35,374 nucleotides of DNA, from the NCBI RefSeq assembly GCF_022763525.1, contig NZ_JALEGG010000154.1, forward strand, positions 1 to 35,374. Direction: 5' to 3'. A program made the position numbers and the translations under genes. The notes under the pieces were generated by a model that was not told the origin of the DNA, made no database searches, and worked only from the letters and a program-made list of their open reading frames with translations. The stretch comes from Acidovorax sp. (GTDB taxonomy: Bacteria > Pseudomonadota > Gammaproteobacteria > Burkholderiales > Burkholderiaceae_C). Within the stretch, counting starts at the first letter, position 1. Each line of letters opens with the position of its first letter. Below, piece after piece: positions 20,893-29,052 of this stretch.

Positions 20893-23841
20893 CTAACCTG
20901 CGCGGACTCGTTTTTCAGGGGTTTGGGACCGCAAAAGCACACCGGCATACCGGTGAACACTGAAGCTCATGACCCCCCGGAAATTGATGTGCCCGAAGTG
21001 CACTGGGCCGATGCGACGCAGCAGGTTGTCCTCAACGCGTTGGCCGCCTGACTTCAGCCGTTCTACCGTCTCCTGCAACTTCATGGTGTTCCAGGCAATC
21101 ACCATGTTCGTCAAGAGCGCGTGCGCGCCAGAAATCGACTTGAGTTCATCACGGCGTCGGCCGCGCTCGGCCGTGACGCGTCCGTAGTAGATGGCACGCT
21201 GCAATTGATGAACTGATTCGCCTCGATTGAGGAGGGTGTGGATTTCCCGCCTGAAAACGTCATTGGTGAAGTAGTCACACAAGAAGACGGAGCGCAGCAG
21301 GCGGCCAAACTGGTCCAGGCAACGGCGCACGTCGTCTCCAGCAGCTGCGCTGCCGTGCCGAGCCAGGGCCCAGGCCACACTGACACGCCCCGATTTGATG
21401 GAGGCGATCAGGCGCATGGTTTGATCCCAGCCTTCTCGGATGGCTTTTTCCGTGATAGCGGGAATCACCACTTTCTCCAGGGCCTCTGGGATCTTGATCG
21501 AGCGGGGCACCCAGAGTTTGCAGTCAGGCAGGCCCGCCAGTTGCGGACACAAATCGAATTTCAGTAGCTTGGCCACGCTCATGCCGGAATAGGTGTAGCC
21601 GTGCGTATCAACGGCCAGCAGATCGACCTTTATACGATCCTCACTGTTGGAGTTATAGGCGTCGATTCCATGAACGGCTGGCGCATCCTGGCGCGTCATC
21701 AGCACAATAGGCTGGTCGAATATGACGGGGTAACTTCCCAGGATATGGGTGTAGATGCCAGCGGCTGCAGTCTTTCGGCGAGGATCGGTTCGCGCAATGG
21801 ACAGATGGCGCGTCGCCTCCAGCGCCATCATGTCTGAAGAGGCTTTAGTGCCATCACTCCAGAGCTTTACGATGGGAAACCTCTGCTGAAACTCGACCAC
21901 GCTGTCGTTGGCCGACCGCAGGCGGCCAGGCGCTTCCAGCATGCGCATGGCTGCGGAAACGTGGCTCACCGGAACCCCTGGAATCATCGAAGCTGCCGCC
22001 TTTGCGTCGATTTCAGTGCCATGGGCGAGCAAACCAGCATACAAGGCAACAAGCTCCTCAGCCGTCTCGGGCTGGCGCCCCAGCAATGACATGCTGATCT
22101 GGGTGCGGCTGTCGATCTCCAGGATGATGTCCGGCAACTGCGTCGTGCCGATGGTTTCGCTCAAAAACCGGTTCGTGCGTTGCAGTTCTGGTTCCTCCTC
22201 CAGAGCCCTAATGGCCGGAATTCGCACCGAACCATCTTCATCGATCTCAAGCAGGCCTTTCTCCAGACCGATCTCAACATCGGCCAACCCGGCCCGCAGC
22301 AATTCATACTGAAGATCCAGAGCTCTTCTTGGATCCAGTTCCAAACCATAGGCTTCGCACAGGGCCTGTTTGTTCCGGTCCCATTCCTCCTGAGGGATAA
22401 GCAGGCTCTCTTTGCTCTTGTATGTCGCGCTGTGGTTCACATAGAGGCTGCCCCCGATCAGACCCTTGCGAATACGCCACAAGGTACACCCTTCAAACGC
22501 ACGCAGAGCTGCTGCTCGGTCGGGAACCTCCAGCAAGGGACGCCACTTTGGTTCCACCAGCGAGGTATCAAAATCCGCCGGCAACTCTTTGGCCCCGGCT
22601 GCCTGTAACGCTTGGAGTGCACCGAGCAGTTTGCTGTCTTCGTGCGCCGGGTCAGCTTGCAAGTCCAGGCTGCTCATTCCATTCAGGATAGTTCGAACCC
22701 GCGTTGTCTGCTCAGTCAGTGTCTCCCTTACAACCTCGGCGCGGCTGACTGGAGGGAGACTCAAAACGCCTTCTGCCAGGACAAGGATTGCCGCTAGGCG
22801 TTCCTCGGCATCCATGTCCGTATTTTGCGCAAGGGCTCTCATCGATTCAATGGAATCGCGGTAGTGGCTGGCACGCTGCGCTTGTTTGGCTTGAACGCGT
22901 TTTGTCCCGGAACCAATGATGTCGCTGGTATGCCGGTTATTGCGGAAGATCGCCTCATCAGTCAGTTCTCCCAGGAGGTGCTTGAGGAAGCAGACGATTT
23001 CCACGGAGCGGGTGTCTTCCACTCTGCGAGCTGTCTCCGACGGCGGGCGGTTCACCACGGCTTGGGCGAACGCGTGAATGCGCCCGATAGAAAGTTCTTG
23101 GAGGTTCCACAAATGGACACCGAGTGCCTTTAAGGCATCGATTCGTGAGTTGACCTCCTTCAAAGCTTTCAAGCTGTGTTTCCCCGCCGATTGTTTGAGC
23201 CATTCGAGGACTGTTACCCCGGGTGTCACACTCTCCTCATGCATGACTACGAGCACAGCTCGCAGCCGCACTGGGGTCACTGCAGTGCGAATGGTGGCAA
23301 GGGCCAATTCTTCGACAGCTTTGAACGCGGACCGCGCAAGATCCTGAACGACCCGTTTGCCAGGCATGATGATCTTGTTGTCGAAAAGCCATTGTTCGGC
23401 AGAAACGCAAATTTCATCCACTGACGCCGCATCGAGGGCTTGCTGGGAAAGAGCAGCTTGCAAACGAGCTTGGGCGCTGGCATCGAAATCAGAAAGCTCC
23501 AGCGTTTGTTGAACCCAGGCGCGATGGTTGGCTAGCGTGCGATCAGCGTTCTGGTACAGCGCTTTAAGAGACGCGATGGCTGTGGTGCTGATGTTGAGCT
23601 GTCCGCACAACATACGCAGCATTTCGGGAGGCATCCTGAGCTTGCCATCTGGGTTCCTGCCGGTGAGCGCAACGAAGGCCAGTTGGACAGCCAGCCCAAG
23701 GTAGTAGCGCTTACCGTAGTTGCTACCCTGGATTGCTCCGATCAAATGTGCGGGGAGACGGCAGTGCAACTGAACGTCGTCAGCATTTAGCCCCGAGGGG
23801 AGTTTTTCGTAACCAACGAACCTGTAACGGTAGCTCGACAT
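20893..23841 (-). CDS. tnpA: Tn3-family transposase
   Basis: A full-length transposase of 982 aa starting at the ATG at 23841, preceded by GAGGAGG; an upstream in-frame start would add nine residues without a ribosome-binding site. The N-terminal domain (YRYRFVGYEKLP, then YGKRYYLGLAVQLAFVALTGR) is the DUF4158 type. The C-terminal DDE domain shows the first Asp in LWSDGTKASSD, the second in VDTHGYTYSGM and a Glu-containing block LLNRGESVHQLQRAI. It ends at TAG (20893). It catalyses replicative transposition of the element ending at 23949. The gene starts close to that end. No tnpR, tnpI or tnpS-like resolvase gene lies beside it. It appears intact and probably active. Confidence 0.95.
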   Translation of the reverse strand: MSSYRYRFVGYEKLPSGLNADDVQLHCRLPAHLIGAIQGSNYGKRYYLGLAVQLAFVALTGRNPDGKLRMPPEMLRMLCGQLNISTTAIASLKALYQNADRTLANHRAWVQQTLELSDFDASAQARLQAALSQQALDAASVDEICVSAEQWLFDNKIIMPGKRVVQDLARSAFKAVEELALATIRTAVTPVRLRAVLVVMHEESVTPGVTVLEWLKQSAGKHSLKALKEVNSRIDALKALGVHLWNLQELSIGRIHAFAQAVVNRPPSETARRVEDTRSVEIVCFLKHLLGELTDEAIFRNNRHTSDIIGSGTKRVQAKQAQRASHYRDSIESMRALAQNTDMDAEERLAAILVLAEGVLSLPPVSRAEVVRETLTEQTTRVRTILNGMSSLDLQADPAHEDSKLLGALQALQAAGAKELPADFDTSLVEPKWRPLLEVPDRAAALRAFEGCTLWRIRKGLIGGSLYVNHSATYKSKESLLIPQEEWDRNKQALCEAYGLELDPRRALDLQYELLRAGLADVEIGLEKGLLEIDEDGSVRIPAIRALEEEPELQRTNRFLSETIGTTQLPDIILEIDSRTQISMSLLGRQPETAEELVALYAGLLAHGTEIDAKAAASMIPGVPVSHVSAAMRMLEAPGRLRSANDSVVEFQQRFPIVKLWSDGTKASSDMMALEATRHLSIARTDPRRKTAAAGIYTHILGSYPVIFDQPIVLMTRQDAPAVHGIDAYNSNSEDRIKVDLLAVDTHGYTYSGMSVAKLLKFDLCPQLAGLPDCKLWVPRSIKIPEALEKVVIPAITEKAIREGWDQTMRLIASIKSGRVSVAWALARHGSAAAGDDVRRCLDQFGRLLRSVFLCDYFTNDVFRREIHTLLNRGESVHQLQRAIYYGRVTAERGRRRDELKSISGAHALLTNMVIAWNTMKLQETVERLKSGGQRVEDNLLRRIGPVHFGHINFRGVMSFSVHRYAGVLLRSQTPEKRVRAG

Positions 23842-23911
23842 CAGCGTCCTCCTCAGTCCGGAAGGCACTATAAATCGAAGCTAAGTTGTTGTCGCTAGAC
23901 AGTTTTTTGCC

Positions 23912-23949
23912 TCAGGATTCCGGTTTTGCATCGAAACCGAGATCACCCC
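23912..23949 (-). repeat. Tn3-family transposon end (right inverted repeat)
   Basis: Read inward on the minus strand from 23949 the sequence starts GGGGTGATCTCGGTTTC, the GGGG start expected of Tn3-family 38-bp ends. The length of 38 bp is assumed from the family. The outer 17 bp recur at 5469-5485. Immediately outside (23950-23952) is the stop codon of the OmpA-like gene, so the element inserted one base from the end of that gene. The inverted partner on the left was not found in the window. Confidence 0.7.
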
Positions 23950-24477
23950 TTATTGGGCGCCCAACACCACTTCCACGCGGCGCGCTTCCGCGTTGCTGCC
24001 GGATGCCGTGGTTTCTTCGGGCTTCTTCAGCTCGATCTTGTCTTCGGCCACGCCCAGGGCCTTCAGGGCGTCGCGCACTGCAAAGGCGCGCTGCTTGGCC
24101 AGTTCGGCGTTCAGTGCCGCGTCGCCCGTGGCGTCATGGAAGCCGGAGACGATGGCTTTCTTGCCCTCGGCCACACCCTTGACTACGTCGGCCAGGGCCT
24201 CATTGGCGCCTGCGGCCAGTTCGGCCTTGGCGGTGGCAAAGTAGAACTTCACCACGCCGTTTTCGACCAGCACGCTCGCGGCATCGTCAGCAAGGGTTGC
24301 TGGCGCCGCTGCGGCAGCAGGCGCAGCGCCCGCAGTCACGGCAGGCTTGGCCGCGGCCGAAGCGCCCACGCGCTTGACCACCACGGTGCCCACCACCACC
24401 GAAATCACCAGCGCGATCAGTGCAAACAGAAAACCCAGGGCAAAGCGTTGTTGGCTATCGTCGTCAGAACTGGACAT
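23950..24477 (-). CDS. OmpA-domain membrane-anchored protein
   Basis: A 175-aa protein. One N-terminal helix (FALGFLFALIALVISVVVGTVVV, about 12-34) is followed by an Ala-rich linker. From about residue 73 an OmpA-like peptidoglycan-binding domain starts (VVKFYFATAKAELAAGANEAL, then AIVSGFHDATGDAALNAELAKQRAFAVRDAL, then ARRVEVVLGA). The conserved Asp and Arg of the NxxLSxxRA motif correspond to NAELAKQRAFAV. It would tether the inner membrane to peptidoglycan. The stop lies right at the transposon edge, so the coding sequence appears complete, but the 3' non-coding region was replaced by the insertion. Divergent from chaC. Confidence 0.88.
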   Translation of the reverse strand: MSSSDDDSQQRFALGFLFALIALVISVVVGTVVVKRVGASAAAKPAVTAGAAPAAAAAPATLADDAASVLVENGVVKFYFATAKAELAAGANEALADVVKGVAEGKKAIVSGFHDATGDAALNAELAKQRAFAVRDALKALGVAEDKIELKKPEETTASGSNAEARRVEVVLGAQ

Positions 24478-24601
24478 TGGAAATTCCTGCAGTGATCAAG
24501 AATGAATGATGGCGCGGCTGCCAGGCTTGCAAGCGCAAGTTATGCAAGTACTTCAAGCCCCCAGGGCACCCGAGCAAAGCTTTCAATTGTAGAGTGAACG
24601 C

Positions 24602-25195
24602 ATGACGAATCTTCCCGCGCCGCTTCGTGATCCGGCCCCCATGTTGGAGCGTGCGCTCCACGAATGGGGCGGCCACGAAGACCTGTGGATCTTTGGCTAC
24701 GGCTCGCTCATCTGGCGGCCCGACTTTGACTACACGGAGCGCCGCCCCGCCAAGGTGCACGGCTGGCACCGGGCCCTGAAGATGTGGAGCCGCATCAATC
24801 GGGGCACGCCCGAATGCCCGGGGCTGGTGTTCGGCATGCTCTCGGGCGGCAGTTGCCGGGGCATGGTGTTCCGGGTGGACCAGGCACATGCCCGCCAAGT
24901 CCTGATCAACCTGTGGCAACGCGAGATGCCGACTGGCGTTTACGACCCACGCTGGCTGACCTGCCACACGGCCCAGGGCCCTGTGCGTGCGCTGGCCTTC
25001 ACTCTGTCGCGCAAAAGCCCCAACCACACGGGCGAGCTGCCCGACCACGAGTACTGCCGTATTTTTGAGCAGGCGTGCGGCCGCTATGGCACTACGCGGG
25101 ACTACGCCCAAGCCACCTACGACGAGTTGCGCCGGCACGGCATTCATGACCGCGCCCTCGCCCGTTTGATTGCACTGGCCCAAAAAGAGGCATAG
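24602..25195 (+). CDS. chaC: ChaC-type gamma-glutamylcyclotransferase
   Basis: A 197-aa enzyme that degrades glutathione to 5-oxoproline and Cys-Gly in the cytosol. The fold motif FGYGSLIWRPDF at about residue 31-42 is the diagnostic YGSL loop, followed by RRPAKVHGWHRALKMWS. The region YDPRWLTCHT and the block NHTGELPDHEYCRIFEQACGRYGTT match the family, with the catalytic Glu probably in the GELP segment. Length is as usual for bacterial ChaC. It starts at the ATG at 24602 and is divergent from the OmpA-like gene. Confidence 0.93.
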   Translation: MTNLPAPLRDPAPMLERALHEWGGHEDLWIFGYGSLIWRPDFDYTERRPAKVHGWHRALKMWSRINRGTPECPGLVFGMLSGGSCRGMVFRVDQAHARQVLINLWQREMPTGVYDPRWLTCHTAQGPVRALAFTLSRKSPNHTGELPDHEYCRIFEQACGRYGTTRDYAQATYDELRRHGIHDRALARLIALAQKEA

Positions 25196-25292
25196 TGCAC
25201 ACTTTCCGCTGCCCGGCAGGGCCGTCGCCGCAGGCCACTGCGCGCAGGCCCGCACAATGCCGCGTCTTTTAACGTGCAAAGGAGTTTGAGTC

Positions 25293-25820
25293 ATGAAGAA
25301 TGTTCGTCTTGCTGCGGCCCTCTCGATGGTTGCCGCCGCCACGCTGGCGGGCTGCGCGGCCTATTCCGCCGGCCCCACGGCCACAGCCAAGCTGGATCCC
25401 ACACGCGGCAACGCCACGGCCGGCACGGTCACGTTCGCGCAGTCGGGCGACGTGGTGAAGGTGTCCGGCTCCATCACTGGCCTCAAGCCCAACGCCGAAC
25501 ACGGTTTTCACATCCATGAAAAGGGCGACTGCAGCAGCGGCGACGGCATGAGTGCCGGCGGCCACTTCAACCCGGGCGGCAAGCCCCACGGCCACCATGG
25601 CCAAGGCGAACACCACACCGGCGACCTGCCCAGCCTGAAGGCCGACGCCAACGGTGTCGCCAAATTCAGCTTCGAATCGCGCACGATCCGCGTGGGCAGC
25701 ACGGACAACAACATCGTGGGCCGCGGCCTGATCGTGCACCGCGATCCAGACGACTACACCACCCAGCCCACGGGCAACGCCGGGCCTCGCCTCGCTTGCG
25801 CAGTGATCGCGGCCAAGTAA
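25293..25820 (+). CDS. sodC: Periplasmic Cu/Zn superoxide dismutase (lipoprotein)
   Basis: A 175-aa protein. The signal peptide ends in a lipobox (ATLAGC, Cys at about 20), so it is probably lipid-anchored. Copper and zinc ligands are in GFHIHEKGDC and GGHFNPGGKPHGHHG, and the later block VGRGLIVHRDPDDYTTQPTGNAG holds the remaining His/Asp residues; the Cys pair for the disulfide is in KGDC and RLACA. It converts superoxide to peroxide in the cell envelope. It follows chaC by about 100 bases on the same strand and ends before a strong terminator. Confidence 0.95.
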   Translation: MKNVRLAAALSMVAAATLAGCAAYSAGPTATAKLDPTRGNATAGTVTFAQSGDVVKVSGSITGLKPNAEHGFHIHEKGDCSSGDGMSAGGHFNPGGKPHGHHGQGEHHTGDLPSLKADANGVAKFSFESRTIRVGSTDNNIVGRGLIVHRDPDDYTTQPTGNAGPRLACAVIAAK

Positions 25821-25845
25821 GTCAGCCCAAGACCGCGCCACTGGT

Positions 25846-25881
25846 AAAAATGCCGCTGCAGCTTTCTGCAGCGGCATTTTT
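25846..25881 (+). terminator. Bidirectional-type hairpin terminator after sodC
   Basis: A perfect 16-bp stem (AAAAATGCCGCTGCAG at 25846-25861 with its complement at 25866-25881) around a CTTT loop, with A-run before and T-run after. It lies between sodC and the convergent nucleotidyltransferase gene and could end transcription from both sides. Confidence 0.88.
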
Positions 25882-25907
25882 ACTTCGTTTCACCCAAGAC
25901 GCGGCAT

Positions 25908-26519
25908 TCAATGCGTTCCTGCGCGCTGGCGCTGCAGCCACCGCGCCTCAGCCTGGGCCAGCGCATCCACGGTGTCGATGTCCGTCACCACGCCTTCGTC
26001 CTCTACCGGCACGGCCAGCCCCTTCCCCTGCCCGGCCCATTTGCGCACCACGGGCGCTGCCCCCTTCTCGCCCGAAAGGGCCAGCAAATCAGGCAGGCAC
26101 ACAGGCCCAAACGCCACCGGGTGCCCACGCCCCCCCCGAAATTCCGGCCACGCCACCGCCGCCTGCTGCCGCAACAGCACCTGTGCCATGGTCTGCAGCG
26201 TGGCGGGCAGCACCAGTGGCAAGTCCCCCGGCAGCACCAGCCAGCCCGCCGCATCAGCCGTGTGGTGCACGGCGGCGGCAATCGAGTCGCCCATGCCCGG
26301 GTGGCCGGCTTCTTCCACATGCCAGGGCAGGCCGCTGGCGCGCACGGCATCCAGCGTGCGCTGCAGCACCGGCTTACCCGCCAGCGGGGCCTGCAGCTTG
26401 TGCACGGCACCGCCGGAGGCGGCAAAACGTTCACCCCGGCCGGATGCCAGCACCAGCACCACCGGCAGGCCGGGCTGGGCGGGGCGGGGGCCTGAGGGGC
26501 TGGAGGTCTGCAGGTGCAT
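25908..26519 (-). CDS. MobA/MocA-like nucleotidyltransferase
   Basis: A 203-aa protein of the MobA-like NTP transferase group, which attaches a nucleotide to a phosphorylated partner such as molybdenum cofactor. Near the N-terminus LVLASGRGERFAASG is the nucleotide-binding loop; HKLQAPLAGKPVLQRTLDAV follows. Later LVLPGDLPLV holds the metal-binding Asp, and GRGHPVAFG and VVTDIDTVDAL are the usual C-terminal marks. The layout is closest to the MocA/MobA-like proteins that act in molybdenum cofactor maturation, but no partner gene is in view, so the substrate is uncertain. Convergent with sodC, sharing the terminator. Confidence 0.82.
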   Translation of the reverse strand: MHLQTSSPSGPRPAQPGLPVVLVLASGRGERFAASGGAVHKLQAPLAGKPVLQRTLDAVRASGLPWHVEEAGHPGMGDSIAAAVHHTADAAGWLVLPGDLPLVLPATLQTMAQVLLRQQAAVAWPEFRGGRGHPVAFGPVCLPDLLALSGEKGAAPVVRKWAGQGKGLAVPVEDEGVVTDIDTVDALAQAEARWLQRQRAGTH

Positions 26520-26600
26520 GGCGCGCCATGTTAGAACGTGTTTACATTCTTAGAACCGTTGACGCCCTCTCTGGGGCTGAGACCTCTCAGGCCCATCCGC

Positions 26601-27368
26601 TCAGGCCAGCGTGTAGCCCCCATCCACCACCAGGTTGTGCCCGCTCAGGTAACTGGCGGCCTCTGACAGCAGGAACAGCACCGGCCCGGCCATTTCCTCG
26701 GGCCGCGCAGGGCGACCTGCGGGCGACGCCTGCAGGGCGGCGCGCATGTTGTCTTCGCTGCCAAACCCCGCCAGCGCCATGGGGGTGATGGTGGGCCCCG
26801 GGCTCACCGCGTTTACGCGAATGCCCTGCTGAAAATACTCGAGCGCGGCATTGCGCGTCAGCCCCAGGGCCGCGTGCTTGCTGGCGGTGTAGGCAGAAAT
26901 GCCCGCAAACGCCACGCCGGACGAGATCGACAGGTTGTTCACGATGGCGCCGCCCCCGCTGGCCAGCATGGCCGCTATCTGGTGCTTCATGGCATGGAAG
27001 ATGCCCATCACATTGGCCTGCAGCACGGCCTGCACATCGGCCGCTGGCAGCGTGTGCAGCGGCGCGCCCGTGCCAAGCGCACCCGCGTTGTTGAAAGCGC
27101 CATCCAGCCGCCCAAAGCGTTGCACGGCCGCTTCGACACAGCGCTGCACGCTGGCCTCGTCGGTCACATCCACCGGCGTGACCCAGGCCTCGCCGCCGGC
27201 ATCCCGCACCTGCTCGGCCACGGTTTCGCAGTCGGCCACGCGCCGTGCGGCCAGCACAACGCGCGCGCGCTGGCGGCCCAAGGCTACAGCGGTTGCCGCG
27301 CCAATGCCGGATGAAGCGCCGGTCACCAGGATGGCCTTGCCGGCCAGATTCCATTCGCTGTTTTGCAT
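26601..27368 (-). CDS. SDR-family oxidoreductase
   Basis: A 255-aa short-chain dehydrogenase. The ATG at 27368 follows GAGGAG; an upstream in-frame ATG at 27392 lacks one. The NAD(P)-binding loop is TGASSGIG at about residue 17-24, then the NNAG motif near 90, the catalytic Ser in NLSISSG, and YTASK (Tyr and Lys) near 157-161, followed by VSPGPTITPM. All catalytic residues are present. It is divergent from a LysR gene with a T-N11-A type site between them, so it is the likely target of that regulator. Substrate unknown. Confidence 0.92.
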   Translation of the reverse strand: MQNSEWNLAGKAILVTGASSGIGAATAVALGRQRARVVLAARRVADCETVAEQVRDAGGEAWVTPVDVTDEASVQRCVEAAVQRFGRLDGAFNNAGALGTGAPLHTLPAADVQAVLQANVMGIFHAMKHQIAAMLASGGGAIVNNLSISSGVAFAGISAYTASKHAALGLTRNAALEYFQQGIRVNAVSPGPTITPMALAGFGSEDNMRAALQASPAGRPARPEEMAGPVLFLLSEAASYLSGHNLVVDGGYTLA

Positions 27369-27451
27369 GCAATTTCTCCTCAGGTTGTGCAATCAGCCGT
27401 CAGCTTATTCACGCACCCTGCACACATAAATAGCCCGATAACGCATTGGTT

Positions 27452-27471
27452 ATTGAATATCATTCATCAAT
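27452..27471. promoter_or_regulatory. Probable LysR-type binding site
   Basis: ATTGAATATCATTCATCAAT contains the perfect palindrome TGAAT-ATC-ATTCA, i.e. a T-N11-A motif, the usual core of LysR-type sites. It overlaps the start of the LysR gene (27470) and lies about 84 bp upstream of the divergent SDR gene. This position fits autorepression and activation of the SDR gene. Confidence 0.6.
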
Positions 27472-28366
27472 GAACCTTGATCTGGCCGATCTCAAGCTGC
27501 TCAGCACCGTGGCACGGCATTTGAGCTTTCGCATGGCTGCGCAGGAACTTGGGCTGTCGGCGTCTGCGGTAAGCCATGCCGTGCGTTCCATCGAAGAACG
27601 GCTGGGCGTGCGCATGTTCAGCCGCACCACCCGCAGCGTGGCGCTCACGCCCGCCGGGCGTCAGTTGCTGGACCGCGTGGGCCCCGCGCTGCAAGACATC
27701 GCCGCCGCCATCGACGGCATCAACGAGTTCCGCGATACGCCGCAGGGCCTGCTGCGCATCAACGCGCCCCGCCCGGCGGGCGAACTGGTGCTGGGCCCCC
27801 TGGTGGCGCAGTTTCTGGCCCGCCATCCCAAGGCCGAGGTGGAACTGGTGCTTGACGATGGCTTCGTGGACATCGTGGAAGGCGGCTTCGACGCAGGCGT
27901 GCGTTATGGCGAGAGCCTGCAGCAGGACATGGTGGCCTTGCCCCTGGGGCCGCCACAGCGCCTGATGGTGGTGGGGGCGCCCTCCCTGCTGGCAAGGGCG
28001 GGTACCCCTCGCACACCCCACGACCTGCTCGCCCTGCCCTGCGTGCGCATCCGTTTCCCCAGCGGCGCACGGTATGCCTGGGAGTTTGAAAAAGCGGGGG
28101 AGAAGCTGGCTGTGAACGTGGAAGGCCGCCTGACGGTGGGCGAAATGCCACTCATGCTCCAGGCTGCGCTGGCCGGCGTGGGCTTTGCCTACGTGTACGA
28201 ACCCTATGCCCGCGCGGACCTTGCCAGTGGTGCGCTGGTCAGCGTACTGGACGACTGGTGTCCTCCCATCCCCGGCTTTTACCTGTACTACCCCAGCCGC
28301 AAGCTGCCCACGGCCACGCTGGCGGCGTTTCTGGAGATGGTCAAAGCCGCGCAGTGGGCCGATTGA
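27470..28366 (+). CDS. LysR-family transcriptional regulator
   Basis: A 298-aa regulator starting at the ATG at 27470. The winged helix (DLADLKLLSTVARHLSFRMAAQELGLSASAVSHAVRSIEERLGVRMFSRTTRSVALT) fills the first 60 residues, followed by the linker helix and a periplasmic-binding-like effector domain (LGPLVAQFLARHPKAEVELVLDDGFVDIVEGGFDAGVRYGESL). It matches the subgroup with the GxDAGVR effector block. Divergent from the SDR gene. The effector molecule is unknown. Confidence 0.93.
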   Translation: MNLDLADLKLLSTVARHLSFRMAAQELGLSASAVSHAVRSIEERLGVRMFSRTTRSVALTPAGRQLLDRVGPALQDIAAAIDGINEFRDTPQGLLRINAPRPAGELVLGPLVAQFLARHPKAEVELVLDDGFVDIVEGGFDAGVRYGESLQQDMVALPLGPPQRLMVVGAPSLLARAGTPRTPHDLLALPCVRIRFPSGARYAWEFEKAGEKLAVNVEGRLTVGEMPLMLQAALAGVGFAYVYEPYARADLASGALVSVLDDWCPPIPGFYLYYPSRKLPTATLAAFLEMVKAAQWAD

Positions 28367-28511
28367 TGCGGTCCCGGCGCAAATCCAGCCGCTAAGAGCG
28401 CTTCCATCTCCTTTCCTGCCGGGCATTCAGCCGGCGTCGACGCCGCCATGCCCATGCGAGGAGGCAGTGATCTCCCCGGCGCCACCCGGCATTCCCTACA
28501 ATCCGCCCCGC

Positions 28512-28907
28512 ATGCGCCGTTGGCTTCTCATCCTTTTGCTGGTCCTGTTGCCGATTCAATCCGTCTGGGCTGAAGCGGCCGCCTATTGCCAACATGAAGG
28601 CCGGCACGAAAACCCGCGCCAAATCCAAAGCGCCGATGGCGGCGCCAGCAGCCATTGGGGCCATCACGAGCACGCGCACCAGCACAGTGATGCCGCGCAG
28701 GCGCTCGCGGACGACCCGTCCAGCCCGCTGGCCAGCGTGGATGTGGACTGCAACGTCTGCCACGCCGGTGGGGCCGTGCCTTTCCCCGCATGGCAACGCG
28801 CTCCTTCCGTGAGCTGGGTTTCAGCCCTGCAGCCGCACCGCACACCTGCGCTGCCCACGCGCACCCTGGCTCCGCCTGACAAGCCCAACTGGGCTGCCGC
28901 TGCCTGA
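28512..28907 (+). CDS. CzcI-like small His/Cys-rich exported protein
   Basis: A 131-aa protein starting at the ATG at 28512. The signal peptide is MRRWLLILLLVLLPIQSVWA. The mature part has a His-rich stretch (SHWGHHEHAHQHSD) and the Cys pair DVDCNVCHAGG, then a Pro-rich tail (ALPTRTLAPPDKPNW). The order and motifs are those of CzcI at 18785-19144, but the two sequences have diverged. As there, it is the first gene of a heavy-metal RND operon. The longer frame reading in from 28185 overlaps the LysR gene and has no start of its own, so the later ATG is preferred. Confidence 0.82.
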   Translation: MRRWLLILLLVLLPIQSVWAEAAAYCQHEGRHENPRQIQSADGGASSHWGHHEHAHQHSDAAQALADDPSSPLASVDVDCNVCHAGGAVPFPAWQRAPSVSWVSALQPHRTPALPTRTLAPPDKPNWAAAA

Positions 28908-29052
28908 TCGGCGGACGGCAACGGCTCCCACTCCTTCCTCCCCTTAGCCCTGTCGCCATGGCGGGCCGTTGAACGCGGCCCGGCGATGGCTGCGCGTGTC
29001 CTCACGCCGATCTCCCTGCGCCTTGTTGTTTCTCGACTTTCAGGAGATCCGG

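Noticed and set aside
28185-28511. N-terminal extension of the second CzcI-like protein
   Set aside because: It overlaps the end of the LysR gene in another frame, and the ATG at 28512 gives a proper signal peptide.
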